From an uncultured Pirellula sp. (GTDB lineage Bacteria > Planctomycetota > Planctomycetia > Pirellulales > Pirellulaceae), in the NCBI GenBank assembly GCA_903892355.1, contig CAITIE010000100.1:1-44143 (forward strand): 44,143 bases of DNA, read 5' to 3'. Positions 33,304 to 42,614 of the stretch are shown here, one piece after another. The translations under genes and the position numbers were made by a program. The notes under the pieces were generated by a model. It was not told the origin of the DNA, made no database searches, and saw only the letters and a list, made by a program, of their open reading frames with translations. Position 1 is the stretch's first letter. Each line of letters opens with the position of its first letter.

Positions 33304-35796
33304 ATGAACAAAATTCTCGACGGACTCAACGAATCGCAGCGAGCAGCGGTACAGCACGTAGAAGGGCCATTGCTGACCCTCGCCGGACCAGGAAGCGGAA
33401 AGACTCGCGTGGTGACTCATCGTATCGCTTATCTGATCGAGCAAGGAATCTCGCCTTATTCGATCGTCGCTTTGACATTTACGAACAAAGCGGCCCAGGA
33501 GATGAAGCATCGGGTGGGGCGATTGCTGGGCGATTCCCCGGTATGGATGGGGACGTTCCACGGCTATTGCGCCCGGTTTCTACGTTATTACGGTCGCATG
33601 ATCGGCTTGTCAGAGAATTTCTCAATCTTCGATACCGACGATTCGAAATCCGCGATCGAACAAGCGATCATGAACACGGACGTCTCGCTGACGCATCTGA
33701 AGTTGCCGGACATTATCAAGGGAATCAGCAACCTGAAAAACCGAGCCATCACTCCGGAAATGCTCGACGGACAAGCTCGCTCGGCGGTGGATCATGCGAT
33801 ACGCAAAGTCTACCCTGCCTATCAAAAGTATTTGCTTCAAAACAATGCGGTGGACTTTGACGATTTGCTCATGCATACCGCAACGATCCTGCGCACCAAC
33901 AATGAACTCCGAGCCGATCTCGACGAGAAACACCGGTACATCCTCGTCGATGAATACCAAGATACGAACTTGGCTCAATACCTGATCGTTCGAGGTTTAT
34001 CGCTCGACTACCCCAATATCAATGTCACCGGCGATCCGGATCAATCGATTTATGGGTGGCGAGGAGCCGACATCGCGAACATTTTGAACTTTGAACGAGA
34101 TTACCCCAATGTCCAAGTGGTACGGCTGGAAGAAAACTACCGCAGCACTCCAGAGATTCTGTCGGCCGCGGACGTGCTGATTTCGTCCAACACGCGTCGG
34201 AAGGAAAAAACGCTCATCCCAACGCGTGAATCGGGAGAGAAAGTTCGTATTGCAACCTATGCGTCGGCACGCGACGAAGCCGACCACATCGCCGATCAGA
34301 TCGCCGTGCACGTCCTTCAAGAAGAAGCACACCCCAAAGACTTTGCGATTTTGTATCGGACCAATGCTCAGTCACGATTGCTCGAACAAGCCCTCCTCAA
34401 ACGCAAGTTGAACTACCAATTGATCGGTGGCTTCAGGTTTTATCACCGCCAGGAAATACGAGATCTTCTTGCGTACCTGCGATTGGTCAATAACCCCACC
34501 GACGACATATCTTTCCATCGCATCGTCAATGTCCCGCCTCGTGGCTTGGGCGAGAAGTCACTCGCCCAGGTTTCAGAGCTTGCCCGGGCCAGGGAGATCC
34601 CCATGCTCGTCGCGCTGCGGGCTGCGATCGATCGAGCCATGCTCAGCAAGAAAGCATTGAGCGGTGCAAAAAAATTTCTGGAGCTCTACGATGAACTCGT
34701 GAATCGCTCAGCGATTTCGATTGTCGAGATGCTCAAGCATGTCTTGCATGCAACGGACTATATCAAATACCTCGCCTCCAAAAAATCAGAGGCCCCGGAC
34801 GAGAGTATCGAAGGCAACGTGCAGGAACTTCTTTCCGATGCATCCGAAGTCGATCAAAACAACGAAGATGGGACCGGGTTGCAGCAATTCCTCGAACAAG
34901 TCAGTTTGTCCGCCGACACCGACAATTTGACCGACGACAACCGAGTGACCTTGATGACACTGCACGCAGCAAAAGGACTTGAGTTTCCACACGTGTTTAT
35001 CATTGCCGTCGAGCAAGACATCCTGCCTCACTCCCGATCGCGCTACGACGCCAACCAAACGGAGGAAGAGAGACGTTTGCTCTTTGTAGGTATCACGCGA
35101 GCTAAGCAGACGCTCCAATTGAGCAGCGCCAGCCAACGCGGTTTCGGCAATAATCGCATGAGCAGTGCTAGTCCATTCCTCATGGAATTACCCCGTGCCG
35201 AAATGCAAATGCTCGATTACACCATGTCTAATGGACGCTTTGACACGTTCGACGACCAATGGCCCGATTCCTCATTCGGGGATTCCGAAAGCTTCCTGCA
35301 CAAGCCATCGAAAAAAGGGGCTAAATCAAGCAAGCCCAAAGAAATCAGATTCGAAGATTTCGGCTCGGAGTTTTCCGAGGAAAAAGTGGATGAACCGCTT
35401 GAGCTGTTCGATGAACCATTCAGTGACGAATTGGAAAACGCCGCCCAAAAACCCAAAAAGCAGGATAAGAAGCCAGCATCAGGGATCAAAGAGCCAGGGA
35501 TCCAAGGCATCGATGGTAATGATGAGCTCGGTGCGTTCGCAACCAAGCTTCTCGCCATCAACCATCAGCTTCCCCGGGGAATGAAGACCGCATCGGAACT
35601 AGGCAGCTCGGTTACTCTTACAGGAACCCCTGTCGATGTCTTTGAAGCGGGGATGCGGGTCTCTCATCCGCGTTATGGGCTCGGTGCCATCCTCTCGGTC
35701 GATGGATTCGGTCCGAAGAAAATGGCTCGGATTGCGTTCGATGAAGGTGACACAAAGTCATTCCAACTCAGCAAGGCCCCGCTGGAGATCGCCTAG
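33304..35796 (+). CDS. pcrA: UvrD/PcrA/Rep-type superfamily 1A DNA helicase
   Basis: 3'-5' ATP-dependent DNA helicase for repair and replication restart. All SF1A motifs are present in order: Walker A AGPGSGKTRV near residue 30, ALTFTNKAAQEM, GTFHGYCARFLR, Walker B VDEYQDTN, GDPDQSIYGWRGAD, LEENYRS, TLHAAKGLEFPHVF and RRLLFVGITRAKQ. The C-terminal region of about 190 residues has a Lys/Glu/Pro-rich linker followed by the Tudor-like end (MRVSHPRYGLGAILSVDG...) that in PcrA/UvrD contacts partners such as RNA polymerase. UvrD versus PcrA cannot be settled by eye. The last 39 bp overlap the convergent decaheme gene. Confidence 0.93.
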   Translation: MNKILDGLNESQRAAVQHVEGPLLTLAGPGSGKTRVVTHRIAYLIEQGISPYSIVALTFTNKAAQEMKHRVGRLLGDSPVWMGTFHGYCARFLRYYGRMIGLSENFSIFDTDDSKSAIEQAIMNTDVSLTHLKLPDIIKGISNLKNRAITPEMLDGQARSAVDHAIRKVYPAYQKYLLQNNAVDFDDLLMHTATILRTNNELRADLDEKHRYILVDEYQDTNLAQYLIVRGLSLDYPNINVTGDPDQSIYGWRGADIANILNFERDYPNVQVVRLEENYRSTPEILSAADVLISSNTRRKEKTLIPTRESGEKVRIATYASARDEADHIADQIAVHVLQEEAHPKDFAILYRTNAQSRLLEQALLKRKLNYQLIGGFRFYHRQEIRDLLAYLRLVNNPTDDISFHRIVNVPPRGLGEKSLAQVSELARAREIPMLVALRAAIDRAMLSKKALSGAKKFLELYDELVNRSAISIVEMLKHVLHATDYIKYLASKKSEAPDESIEGNVQELLSDASEVDQNNEDGTGLQQFLEQVSLSADTDNLTDDNRVTLMTLHAAKGLEFPHVFIIAVEQDILPHSRSRYDANQTEEERRLLFVGITRAKQTLQLSSASQRGFGNNRMSSASPFLMELPRAEMQMLDYTMSNGRFDTFDDQWPDSSFGDSESFLHKPSKKGAKSSKPKEIRFEDFGSEFSEEKVDEPLELFDEPFSDELENAAQKPKKQDKKPASGIKEPGIQGIDGNDELGAFATKLLAINHQLPRGMKTASELGSSVTLTGTPVDVFEAGMRVSHPRYGLGAILSVDGFGPKKMARIAFDEGDTKSFQLSKAPLEIA

Positions 35797-38187
35797 CAAA
35801 GCGTGATCCGAAGTTTGCACGTGATAGTTGTGGCACTTTGTACACTGATCTCCAGCCGCTTTTCGGTGATGGCAATCCGCACACGCTTCCTTTCGCATCG
35901 CTTCAAAGTGCGAATCGCTGAAACGATGCGCCACCACATCTTTCTTCTCTCCTGTCGAAACATACCGCGCAACCGCAGGTTCACGCATTGGTTGGGGCAA
36001 CATGCGATGGCAACTCTTGCAATCGCTCAAAGCGGGGATATCCAAGTGCGGGAAATGATTAAAGCGAGTGAAGGGACGATTGCCGGCTGCATGGGCCAGG
36101 GACCGCCATCCTCTATCGAGGCTTTCCTCACCTCCGGGAGTTAACGGCTCTGTCTCCAGAAACGGTTTAGGCTGGGGGTGACATTGCCGGCATTGCTGCG
36201 TCAGATCCGTGCGCCGTGATGCATGCGAGTCCTCATCCCCGGCGACAGCATCGTGAACCCCTTCCAACTCGATCCATCGTGAGATCCATGGGTCCGCATG
36301 CCCGGTAGGAACATAAACGATCGCCAATCGTTCGTTGTCGAGCATCCAACCGCCACTGGCCAGTCGATCGCGAGCCGGGAGATGTTTGGCCACTTTCTCC
36401 TTGCTGGTTTGGGGTAGAAGTTCGCCCCCTAGCCCTTTTTCCAAAAGTGAATTTCCGCCCAACAGGTCCGAGCCGGTAGGATCCTGGTCGAGCAGATCAC
36501 CTTCGTTCGACTTTGGATCGTCAACGCCACCTTTTCGGAACGTCGATTCAGGAGTGGCCAGCAGCGAGTCGCTTGAAAGCAAGTCATCTGCATCCTGATT
36601 GGCCGGAGGCTGACGAATTGGAGCGAAGGGCCTGCTAGTGGTGCTAGCAAGCTTTGCAGCGTGTGTTTTTGGAAACGCGTTTCCTAGTTTCGAATCGGAT
36701 GGTGTCTCAATTCCAAACCATTCCTGGCTGGCCAAACGGAAGAGATCCGGTGGTATCTTCGCGACCACTTGGTCGATCCACACGGCCATAGCTGCCTCGG
36801 GAAAATTGTGACTTTTTCGATACGAATCCAACCCCGATGCCATTCGTTCCGCGAGAGCTTTCTGCCCTCCCTTTGCAATGGTATCGATCAGTCGTCGGTA
36901 TGCATTCGTAATCGCGGCAACCCTGGCTCGATCCTCGGCATTGTCCACCTTGAGATCGGAGATACGAAGGGATATAGGCCAATTGCTCAGTACATCGGCG
37001 AATTCGGGATCACTCGCGAGCAGTATGCGAGTCCAAGGGTGGAGCGAGCCGTCATCGATCAAGCTTGCGGATTCAGGCCAGGCACCGATCTCAACATGCG
37101 CACCCTTCCACTTTTCAACATGGAAACTGGGGAGTTGAATCCAGGCGATACCATCTTCAAGGGCCGCGTTCAAGCTGGTCTCATGGCATTTGGAACAAGC
37201 GCGTTCAAAGGAGACGCTTCGAAAGACACTGCCTAGGGGGCCTTGCTCATCGCTCCGTAGGTGGCATTCCTTGCAGTCAAAGCTAGCCTGCTTTTTCGAA
37301 AAGTATTCCTGCTGGTGTTTGGAGTGGTCAAACGCGATCCGCGTGGTCGTTGGCGTTGGGTACGACGTGAATTCAGGATGCCCGTCACCGAAAGAATTGA
37401 ATCGCTGCACATGGCATGCTTGGCAGCGTTGAGATGTAATCGCTTCGAGCGAAGCATCAGCACCTTGATGCTCTCGATGGCATTGACTGCATTCTGTCTT
37501 CGTCAAGTGTGGGGAGCTTACCGTCCTTGGAGCGTGTGATGGTATTGGTCGCGAATCGTTTGTCGCGAGAGACGAGTGATCTGAGTCTACTCCCATGCTG
37601 GAGGGTAGCGACAGCGAGGAATCAGCGGACAACCGAAAGGAGACGAGTCGTTGCAACCCCGATGGGTTGGACGCCCCCTGCCGCACGATAGCGTCTCGGG
37701 TGAGCACGGCTAACGACTCGGTGGGAAGATCGTGAGGGCTCCCCGCTATCGCACGTGGCAATTCTCGCTGGTGGCACGATAGGCACAATTCGGACTGGGT
37801 TAACTTCAGGGACTCCTCGCCCGGCTTAGAGTTCGGGTGGCACGCTGCGCAGCGTTGCGAATCGTTAAGTCCGTGCTTGGCGAGAATCTGTGCATGGTGA
37901 CTTGAAAGCCCCCCTGGAGCGACGAGAATCGATGGTCGTGGCGAGAACAACAATATTCCGAGAATCGCGGCCGTAACCAAGCTGGCTACCATGGAAACGG
38001 TACGCTTCCACCAAACCAATGTCCGAATAGGTCGGCAGTGGTCCGAAAGATCCGTTGCGTTGTCCGAGACACCATTTTCACTCGCTGCCGCCTTCCCGCA
38101 TCGGCCATGCACCGGCCCGTGTTCGCACGGTTGTCCGATGGCTGACAACCCACATCGATAGTTTTGTTTCGGATGGCGGTACGGCAT
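35758..38187 (-). CDS. Membrane-anchored decaheme cytochrome c
   Basis: Ten CxxCH heme c motifs: CAACH (113-117), CLSCH (135-139), CSQCH, CQACH, CKECH and CSKCH in the next 230 residues, CRQCH and CKSCH later, then CADCH (769-773) and CTKCH (782-786). Spare His residues in FDHSKHQ and NHFPHLD fit distal ligands of c3-like hemes. An N-terminal helix (about 64-81) anchors it in the inner membrane with the hemes outside. The first 60 residues, on the cytoplasmic side, contain C12, C21, C30 and C51 with His residues between. A long heme-free stretch (about 350-680) may be a separate domain. It is the last gene of a three-gene redox operon, 16 bp after the cytochrome b gene. The outer electron acceptor or donor is unknown. 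Confidence 0.86.
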   Translation of the reverse strand: MPYRHPKQNYRCGLSAIGQPCEHGPVHGRCGKAAASENGVSDNATDLSDHCRPIRTLVWWKRTVSMVASLVTAAILGILLFSPRPSILVAPGGLSSHHAQILAKHGLNDSQRCAACHPNSKPGEESLKLTQSELCLSCHQRELPRAIAGSPHDLPTESLAVLTRDAIVRQGASNPSGLQRLVSFRLSADSSLSLPSSMGVDSDHSSLATNDSRPIPSHAPRTVSSPHLTKTECSQCHREHQGADASLEAITSQRCQACHVQRFNSFGDGHPEFTSYPTPTTTRIAFDHSKHQQEYFSKKQASFDCKECHLRSDEQGPLGSVFRSVSFERACSKCHETSLNAALEDGIAWIQLPSFHVEKWKGAHVEIGAWPESASLIDDGSLHPWTRILLASDPEFADVLSNWPISLRISDLKVDNAEDRARVAAITNAYRRLIDTIAKGGQKALAERMASGLDSYRKSHNFPEAAMAVWIDQVVAKIPPDLFRLASQEWFGIETPSDSKLGNAFPKTHAAKLASTTSRPFAPIRQPPANQDADDLLSSDSLLATPESTFRKGGVDDPKSNEGDLLDQDPTGSDLLGGNSLLEKGLGGELLPQTSKEKVAKHLPARDRLASGGWMLDNERLAIVYVPTGHADPWISRWIELEGVHDAVAGDEDSHASRRTDLTQQCRQCHPQPKPFLETEPLTPGGEESLDRGWRSLAHAAGNRPFTRFNHFPHLDIPALSDCKSCHRMLPQPMREPAVARYVSTGEKKDVVAHRFSDSHFEAMRKEACADCHHRKAAGDQCTKCHNYHVQTSDHALLGDLQRGLAELE

Positions 38188-38203
38188 CGTATCCTCGTAT
38201 CGA

Positions 38204-39094
38204 CTACCAATGGCTTGAGAAACGAAACGCTAGGTAGACGTGAGCAATGCACAACAGGACGAACGAGCTGAGCAAGATGGAATGAAGTGCTGCCACGACT
38301 CGGACTCGAACTTGGATCGCATGCTGAAAGTCGACGCGGTCCTTGGCATCAACGAGTTGGATTAGTTCGTCCCGCATCGCCTTCGCGTCGTGTCCGAGAT
38401 AACGATCGAGCCCCGCCAAACCAGCGGTCAATAAGCGGCATTTGGATGCTGTCGGGAACACTCGAAACCGGAGGTTCCGTGGGCGATTGAAAAAAGCGGT
38501 CAATTGGATTCGATAAAAATCCGCGAGTACCGCCGACTCGTTTCTTCCAGCCGCCGACAGAGCTATTCGGTAAGCTTTTTCCGCCAACTCGCGTTTCTTT
38601 TGAGGTAAATCCTCGCGAAGCACATGGACCCCAGCGGCCCGAATCATTTTCGGACTTGTCCGATTCACATACCAACTCAAAAACCCGGTTGCGATGATGA
38701 ACCAAAACGTGATCGCCAACCACATCTCAATCCATCCGTTCACAAGAAATCCAGCATGCATTGCATAAACCAGCAGACAAACGCAACCCAAGTACTGATG
38801 GGTGGCTTGCCACAGGGCAATTGACCCGAAATTCGACCGCACCATCTTTTTGCGAAGAGGGAGCAGGGCGAGCAATGCACATATCGTGGCGAGTGCATAT
38901 CCGGTTGCGAATCGCTCATTCCCGAGCGAGGCATCGGTGTTTCGCGATATCAAATACATTGCGGCGCCGGTGATCAGCACGAGCAGCAACGAAAGAATCC
39001 GGAGCCGTTTTGCATGGGTCGCCCGATTATTGGCGACCATAGCTGGATTCATGGAGGTGCTGTTCTCAGCGGCGATCGATACGGATGTACTCAT
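38204..39094 (-). CDS. Diheme b-type cytochrome membrane subunit
   Basis: Integral membrane protein of 296 residues with about five hydrophobic segments. Two pairs of His are spaced exactly 14 residues apart within membrane helices: H99/H113 (WQATHQYLG, YAMHAGF) and H271/H285 (ALHSILLS, IAHVY), as expected for two stacked b hemes bridging two helices. This matches the ferric-reductase/cytochrome b561-like four-helix plan, with an inserted soluble loop of about 110 residues (150-260). It lies between an iron-sulfur subunit and a decaheme, so it probably carries electrons between the cytoplasmic face or quinone pool and the outside. The direction is not determined by sequence. Ten bp separate it from the upstream gene. 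Confidence 0.8.
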   Translation of the reverse strand: MSTSVSIAAENSTSMNPAMVANNRATHAKRLRILSLLLVLITGAAMYLISRNTDASLGNERFATGYALATICALLALLPLRKKMVRSNFGSIALWQATHQYLGCVCLLVYAMHAGFLVNGWIEMWLAITFWFIIATGFLSWYVNRTSPKMIRAAGVHVLREDLPQKKRELAEKAYRIALSAAGRNESAVLADFYRIQLTAFFNRPRNLRFRVFPTASKCRLLTAGLAGLDRYLGHDAKAMRDELIQLVDAKDRVDFQHAIQVRVRVVAALHSILLSSFVLLCIAHVYLAFRFSSHW

Positions 39095-39104
39095 GACGAT
39101 ACGA

Positions 39105-40955
39105 TCACCCTTTCACGCCGAGCCAGGGTGTCAGCGAGACGACATTGGACGTATCCAAACGGACCAAGGCTGCGTGAGGGCAGGCGTTTTGGCAAGCGGG
39201 CCCCGCACCGATACCGTGGCACAAATCGCATTTGCTCGCTTGCAGGATCGGGAGTTGAGTCTGGCGATCGAATGCGAGTCGACCACGGCTATCCGTGCGT
39301 TGGATCATGACGATGTTTTCGTAGGGACAACTCTCCGAACATGTCTTGCAGCCGATGCAGGTATTCGCGTTGATGGAAACAACGCCAGACTCGGAGTCTC
39401 GGCCGATCGCACCGGTCGGACAACCGATCATGCACACCGGATCCTCGCAATGCATGCACGCGTGCGCGAACATAAGCGGTCCTATCTGCGGCCCGTTGCG
39501 AACAAACCTAGGCGTTCCCCCATGGGTTGCAGCGCAGGCTTTGACGCAATCATCGCATCCGGTGCAACGATCAAGATCGATCATCATGGTCCGCTTGCCA
39601 TTGATCAATCGCTCATCCACCAAAAACTCGACGAGCGAAACGAGTTCATGATTGTCGATCAGCGGCTTTCCGGCCTCCGAAACGACCAACCCTCCCGTGT
39701 CGTACCGAGGCGATTCAATCAATGGGGGTAGTTCACTCTTGCGTACGTTCGGGAGGACGTACTCGATAAGAACATCCTTGGGGATACGCAGGATATCCAC
39801 GTATCCCAACGCGCGAAGTGAGCTTTGGTAAGGTAGCGGCGCCTCCCATGGGCGTCGATAGTTTTGGGAAACCTCGTCCAATCCAAAGAATCGCCCACGC
39901 CCCAGATACGACATCGTTTGATGACCATTCCCAATTTCGTAACTGACACGCGCGAAACCGTTTCGAATCAAGATTAAATCGTCCGCGGAATCCCCCTCCG
40001 ATACGATCAAGGGTTCTGATTCGATCCGTTCTTGCAGATCTCGCTGCCTGTTGATTCGGTAATCCGCAAACCATTCCATCTCGCCGAAGGACTCAAGTCG
40101 GGTCACGGCTGCGATTTTGTCGAGCGATTCATCGCTGAGAAATCGAAACAATTCAATCTCGCGAAGATTTGTTTTCAAGCTGGTCTCTCGATACTGCTGA
40201 TCGAGTTGGTCACGAAACTGACGGTCGCGACGCAAGAGCCGTAAGCCTTGCCAGCGGATCTCCATCACGAGGCATTCGGAATCGGCGACAACCGTATAAC
40301 GATGAGGAGTCCGCGTGATGGCGGCCATCTCGCCAAATATTTCTCCCACACCGAGCGCATCGGATTCGTACCCATCCACTACGGCATTGATATCTTGTAG
40401 GAAGACACGATTCCCCGACGAATCGGATTTCACCATCTGAAGTGGCGCAGGTATCTGCGGATTCTTTGGGGATTGGTTGGCGGGCTCCGAGCGCCGCGAT
40501 GACCTGCGATCGTCGGCATTATCCGAGCGACGCCATCGGCTTGTTAACATCGATAGAAACGAATCGCTCCCCGTGGACCGATCGTCGTGCTTGATCCGCC
40601 ACAGTGGCTCCAAAAAAGCGCGAACAGTCCCATCGAGAATCAGGTAGGCGCTATGCCCGTATGCGCCTTCGCGAACGACGATATCGCCCGCGCGAAATTG
40701 ATGGATCTTGCAGTCGTTTCTTAAAATATCAAGCAACGAGCAATTCGACGAAAACGACTCCGGGTTCATGCTTGAAAACGGAGGTAGACGCAGCATCCAT
40801 TGCAACTCATGCGATGCCATCGCGGGATCGAGCGGATGATCCCACCGGACCGGACGGTCGACGACCACTGTTCCTGATGATGATTTCAAAGGCATCTCTT
40901 GAATTGCTGTCAAATCGCAGCGGCGTGCAGGTACTTCTCGGGCTAGGGTGATCAT
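39105..40955 (-). CDS. Cyclic-nucleotide-binding domain x2 fused to a four-cluster ferredoxin
   Basis: Fusion of 616 residues. The N-terminal half has two cNMP-binding-type domains. The first (about residues 75-265, split by a low-complexity insertion) keeps a phosphate-binding cassette-like FGEMAAITRTPHRYTVV with the Arg; the second (about 320-435) is degenerate (FFGLDEVSQNYR). The C-terminal 200 residues resemble HycB/NrfC-type electron-transfer subunits with sixteen cluster Cys in four groups: CTGCDDCVKAC, CMHCEDPVCMIGC, CIGCKTCSESC and CDLCHGIGAGPACQNAC. No signal peptide or Tat motif, so cytoplasmic. First gene of the redox operon, 10 bp before the cytochrome b. The ATG has no clear ribosome binding site; an ATG at 40895 is an alternative start. 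Confidence 0.85.
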   Translation of the reverse strand: MITLAREVPARRCDLTAIQEMPLKSSSGTVVVDRPVRWDHPLDPAMASHELQWMLRLPPFSSMNPESFSSNCSLLDILRNDCKIHQFRAGDIVVREGAYGHSAYLILDGTVRAFLEPLWRIKHDDRSTGSDSFLSMLTSRWRRSDNADDRRSSRRSEPANQSPKNPQIPAPLQMVKSDSSGNRVFLQDINAVVDGYESDALGVGEIFGEMAAITRTPHRYTVVADSECLVMEIRWQGLRLLRRDRQFRDQLDQQYRETSLKTNLREIELFRFLSDESLDKIAAVTRLESFGEMEWFADYRINRQRDLQERIESEPLIVSEGDSADDLILIRNGFARVSYEIGNGHQTMSYLGRGRFFGLDEVSQNYRRPWEAPLPYQSSLRALGYVDILRIPKDVLIEYVLPNVRKSELPPLIESPRYDTGGLVVSEAGKPLIDNHELVSLVEFLVDERLINGKRTMMIDLDRCTGCDDCVKACAATHGGTPRFVRNGPQIGPLMFAHACMHCEDPVCMIGCPTGAIGRDSESGVVSINANTCIGCKTCSESCPYENIVMIQRTDSRGRLAFDRQTQLPILQASKCDLCHGIGAGPACQNACPHAALVRLDTSNVVSLTPWLGVKG

Positions 40956-41161
40956 CGGATCGGATTCTAGGGGTATTTGATTGGAATTAAGCGAACGAAT
41001 GGAGATTCGTCCAACGAGTCTATTTGCTGGCTATGCCGCACACGGAATAATTTACCTACACCCCCTGGATTCGGGATGACGATACGATCATATCGGACTA
41101 TCGGCGCCGTTTTCAGAAGCCCGCCGTTTTCAACGGTTTATCAAAGAATGGTTCTGCATTT

Positions 41162-42592
41162 ATGTACAGCGTATTTGATCTATTCAAGATTGGCGTAGGT
41201 CCATCGAGTTCCCACACGGTTGGACCGATGATCGCAGCGTATCGATTTGCCCAGCAAGCACTCGCTTTGGAACCGCGTCAGAAGATCGATCGGGTCACGA
41301 TCAAGCTTTACGGATCGCTGGCTTTGACCGGGATGGGACACGCGACCGATATCGCGTTGCTGGCGGGTTTGAGTGGTTGCTTGCCAGACAGGACCGAACC
41401 CGAGGTGCTGCGAGGGACTGTGGAGGCATTGCGTCGCGATCACCTTCTCATGTTGGGTGGCGAACTCCGACTACCATTCGATGAAACAACGGATTTGATT
41501 TGGCTACGCAATCAATCCTTGCCACAACATCCGAACGCCATCGATTTTTCATGCGTGGATCGCGTCGGTGAGTCTCTGCTCTCGGAGCGTTATTTTTCAA
41601 CGGGTGGAGGATTCGTCTATTCGGAGCGGGAGCTCGAAGAACTTCGAGCGAGCACGCAATCCGGAACCAATGAAAACGCGGGGTTTCCGTTTCCATTCAC
41701 GACCGCGCAGCAATTGGTCGACATGGCCAAAGCAAACCAGCTTCGTATCGATGAAGTGATCCATGCCAACGAGTTGGTGGTGCGCCCTCAGCACGAAATC
41801 GATGAGCGGCTCGATCGATTGTGGGAGGTGATGAGCGGATGCATTGACCGCGGATGTGTTTCGGGAGGCTTGCTCCCTGGTCCACTGAAGATCCGCCGTC
41901 GCGCACCGTTGATTTTCTCGAAGCTTTCGAGGGACTCGAAAGAACTGCCAAGCCGATGGTTACCGAAGCACGCTGCCCAGACGACTTGCGATCCGCTGGA
42001 GCAATTGGACTGGGTTAGTTTATTCGCGCTCGCTGTCAACGAAGAAAATGCCGCAGGTGGTCGCGTCGTCACAGCGCCGACCAATGGAGCTGCAGGTATA
42101 ATTCCCGCCGTCCTCTCGTACTACGTTCACTTTGTGCCAGGGGCCGATCGGGACGGCATCCACCGATTCCTAAAAACAGCGGGAGCGATCGGGCTTCTCT
42201 ACAAGAGGAATGCGTCTTTGTCCGCGGCGGAAATGGGTTGCCAAGGCGAAGTGGGGGTTGCTTGCAGCATGGCAGCAGCTGGATTGGCAGCGTGCATGCA
42301 CGGAAGCATCGATCAGATCGAAAATGCAGCCGAAATCGGCATGGAGCACAACCTAGGACTGACATGCGACCCGATCGCAGGCCTGGTCCAAGTCCCATGC
42401 ATTGAACGAAATACTATGGGAGCCACCAAAGCGATCAACGCTGCGCGACTCGCAGTGCTCTACGGAGACGGAAGGCACTTCGTTTCACTCGATCGCGTCA
42501 TTGAGACCATGAGACAAACAGGCGTCGACATGCAAGCCAAATACAAAGAGACTTCGCTCGGAGGGTTAGCTGTTAACGTGGTGGATTGCTAA
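41162..42592 (+). CDS. sdaA: L-serine dehydratase (iron-sulfur type)
   Basis: Converts L-serine to pyruvate and ammonia using a [4Fe-4S] cluster in place of PLP. Both the beta (N-terminal) and alpha (C-terminal) domains are fused, as in single-chain SdaA/SdaB enzymes. Seen: MYSVFDLFKIGVGPSSSHTVGPM at the N-terminus (read as FDLFKIGVGPSSSHT), SLALTGMGHATDIALLAG, APTNGAAGIIPA, EMGCQGEVGVACSMAAAG and GLTCDPIAGLVQVPCIERN with cluster Cys. The 476-residue length is normal. Cytosolic. It is divergent from the redox operon, with a 206-bp gap. Confidence 0.94.
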   Translation: MYSVFDLFKIGVGPSSSHTVGPMIAAYRFAQQALALEPRQKIDRVTIKLYGSLALTGMGHATDIALLAGLSGCLPDRTEPEVLRGTVEALRRDHLLMLGGELRLPFDETTDLIWLRNQSLPQHPNAIDFSCVDRVGESLLSERYFSTGGGFVYSERELEELRASTQSGTNENAGFPFPFTTAQQLVDMAKANQLRIDEVIHANELVVRPQHEIDERLDRLWEVMSGCIDRGCVSGGLLPGPLKIRRRAPLIFSKLSRDSKELPSRWLPKHAAQTTCDPLEQLDWVSLFALAVNEENAAGGRVVTAPTNGAAGIIPAVLSYYVHFVPGADRDGIHRFLKTAGAIGLLYKRNASLSAAEMGCQGEVGVACSMAAAGLAACMHGSIDQIENAAEIGMEHNLGLTCDPIAGLVQVPCIERNTMGATKAINAARLAVLYGDGRHFVSLDRVIETMRQTGVDMQAKYKETSLGGLAVNVVDC

Positions 42593-42614
42593 TCGTCAAG
42601 CTTAACGAGAAGTA

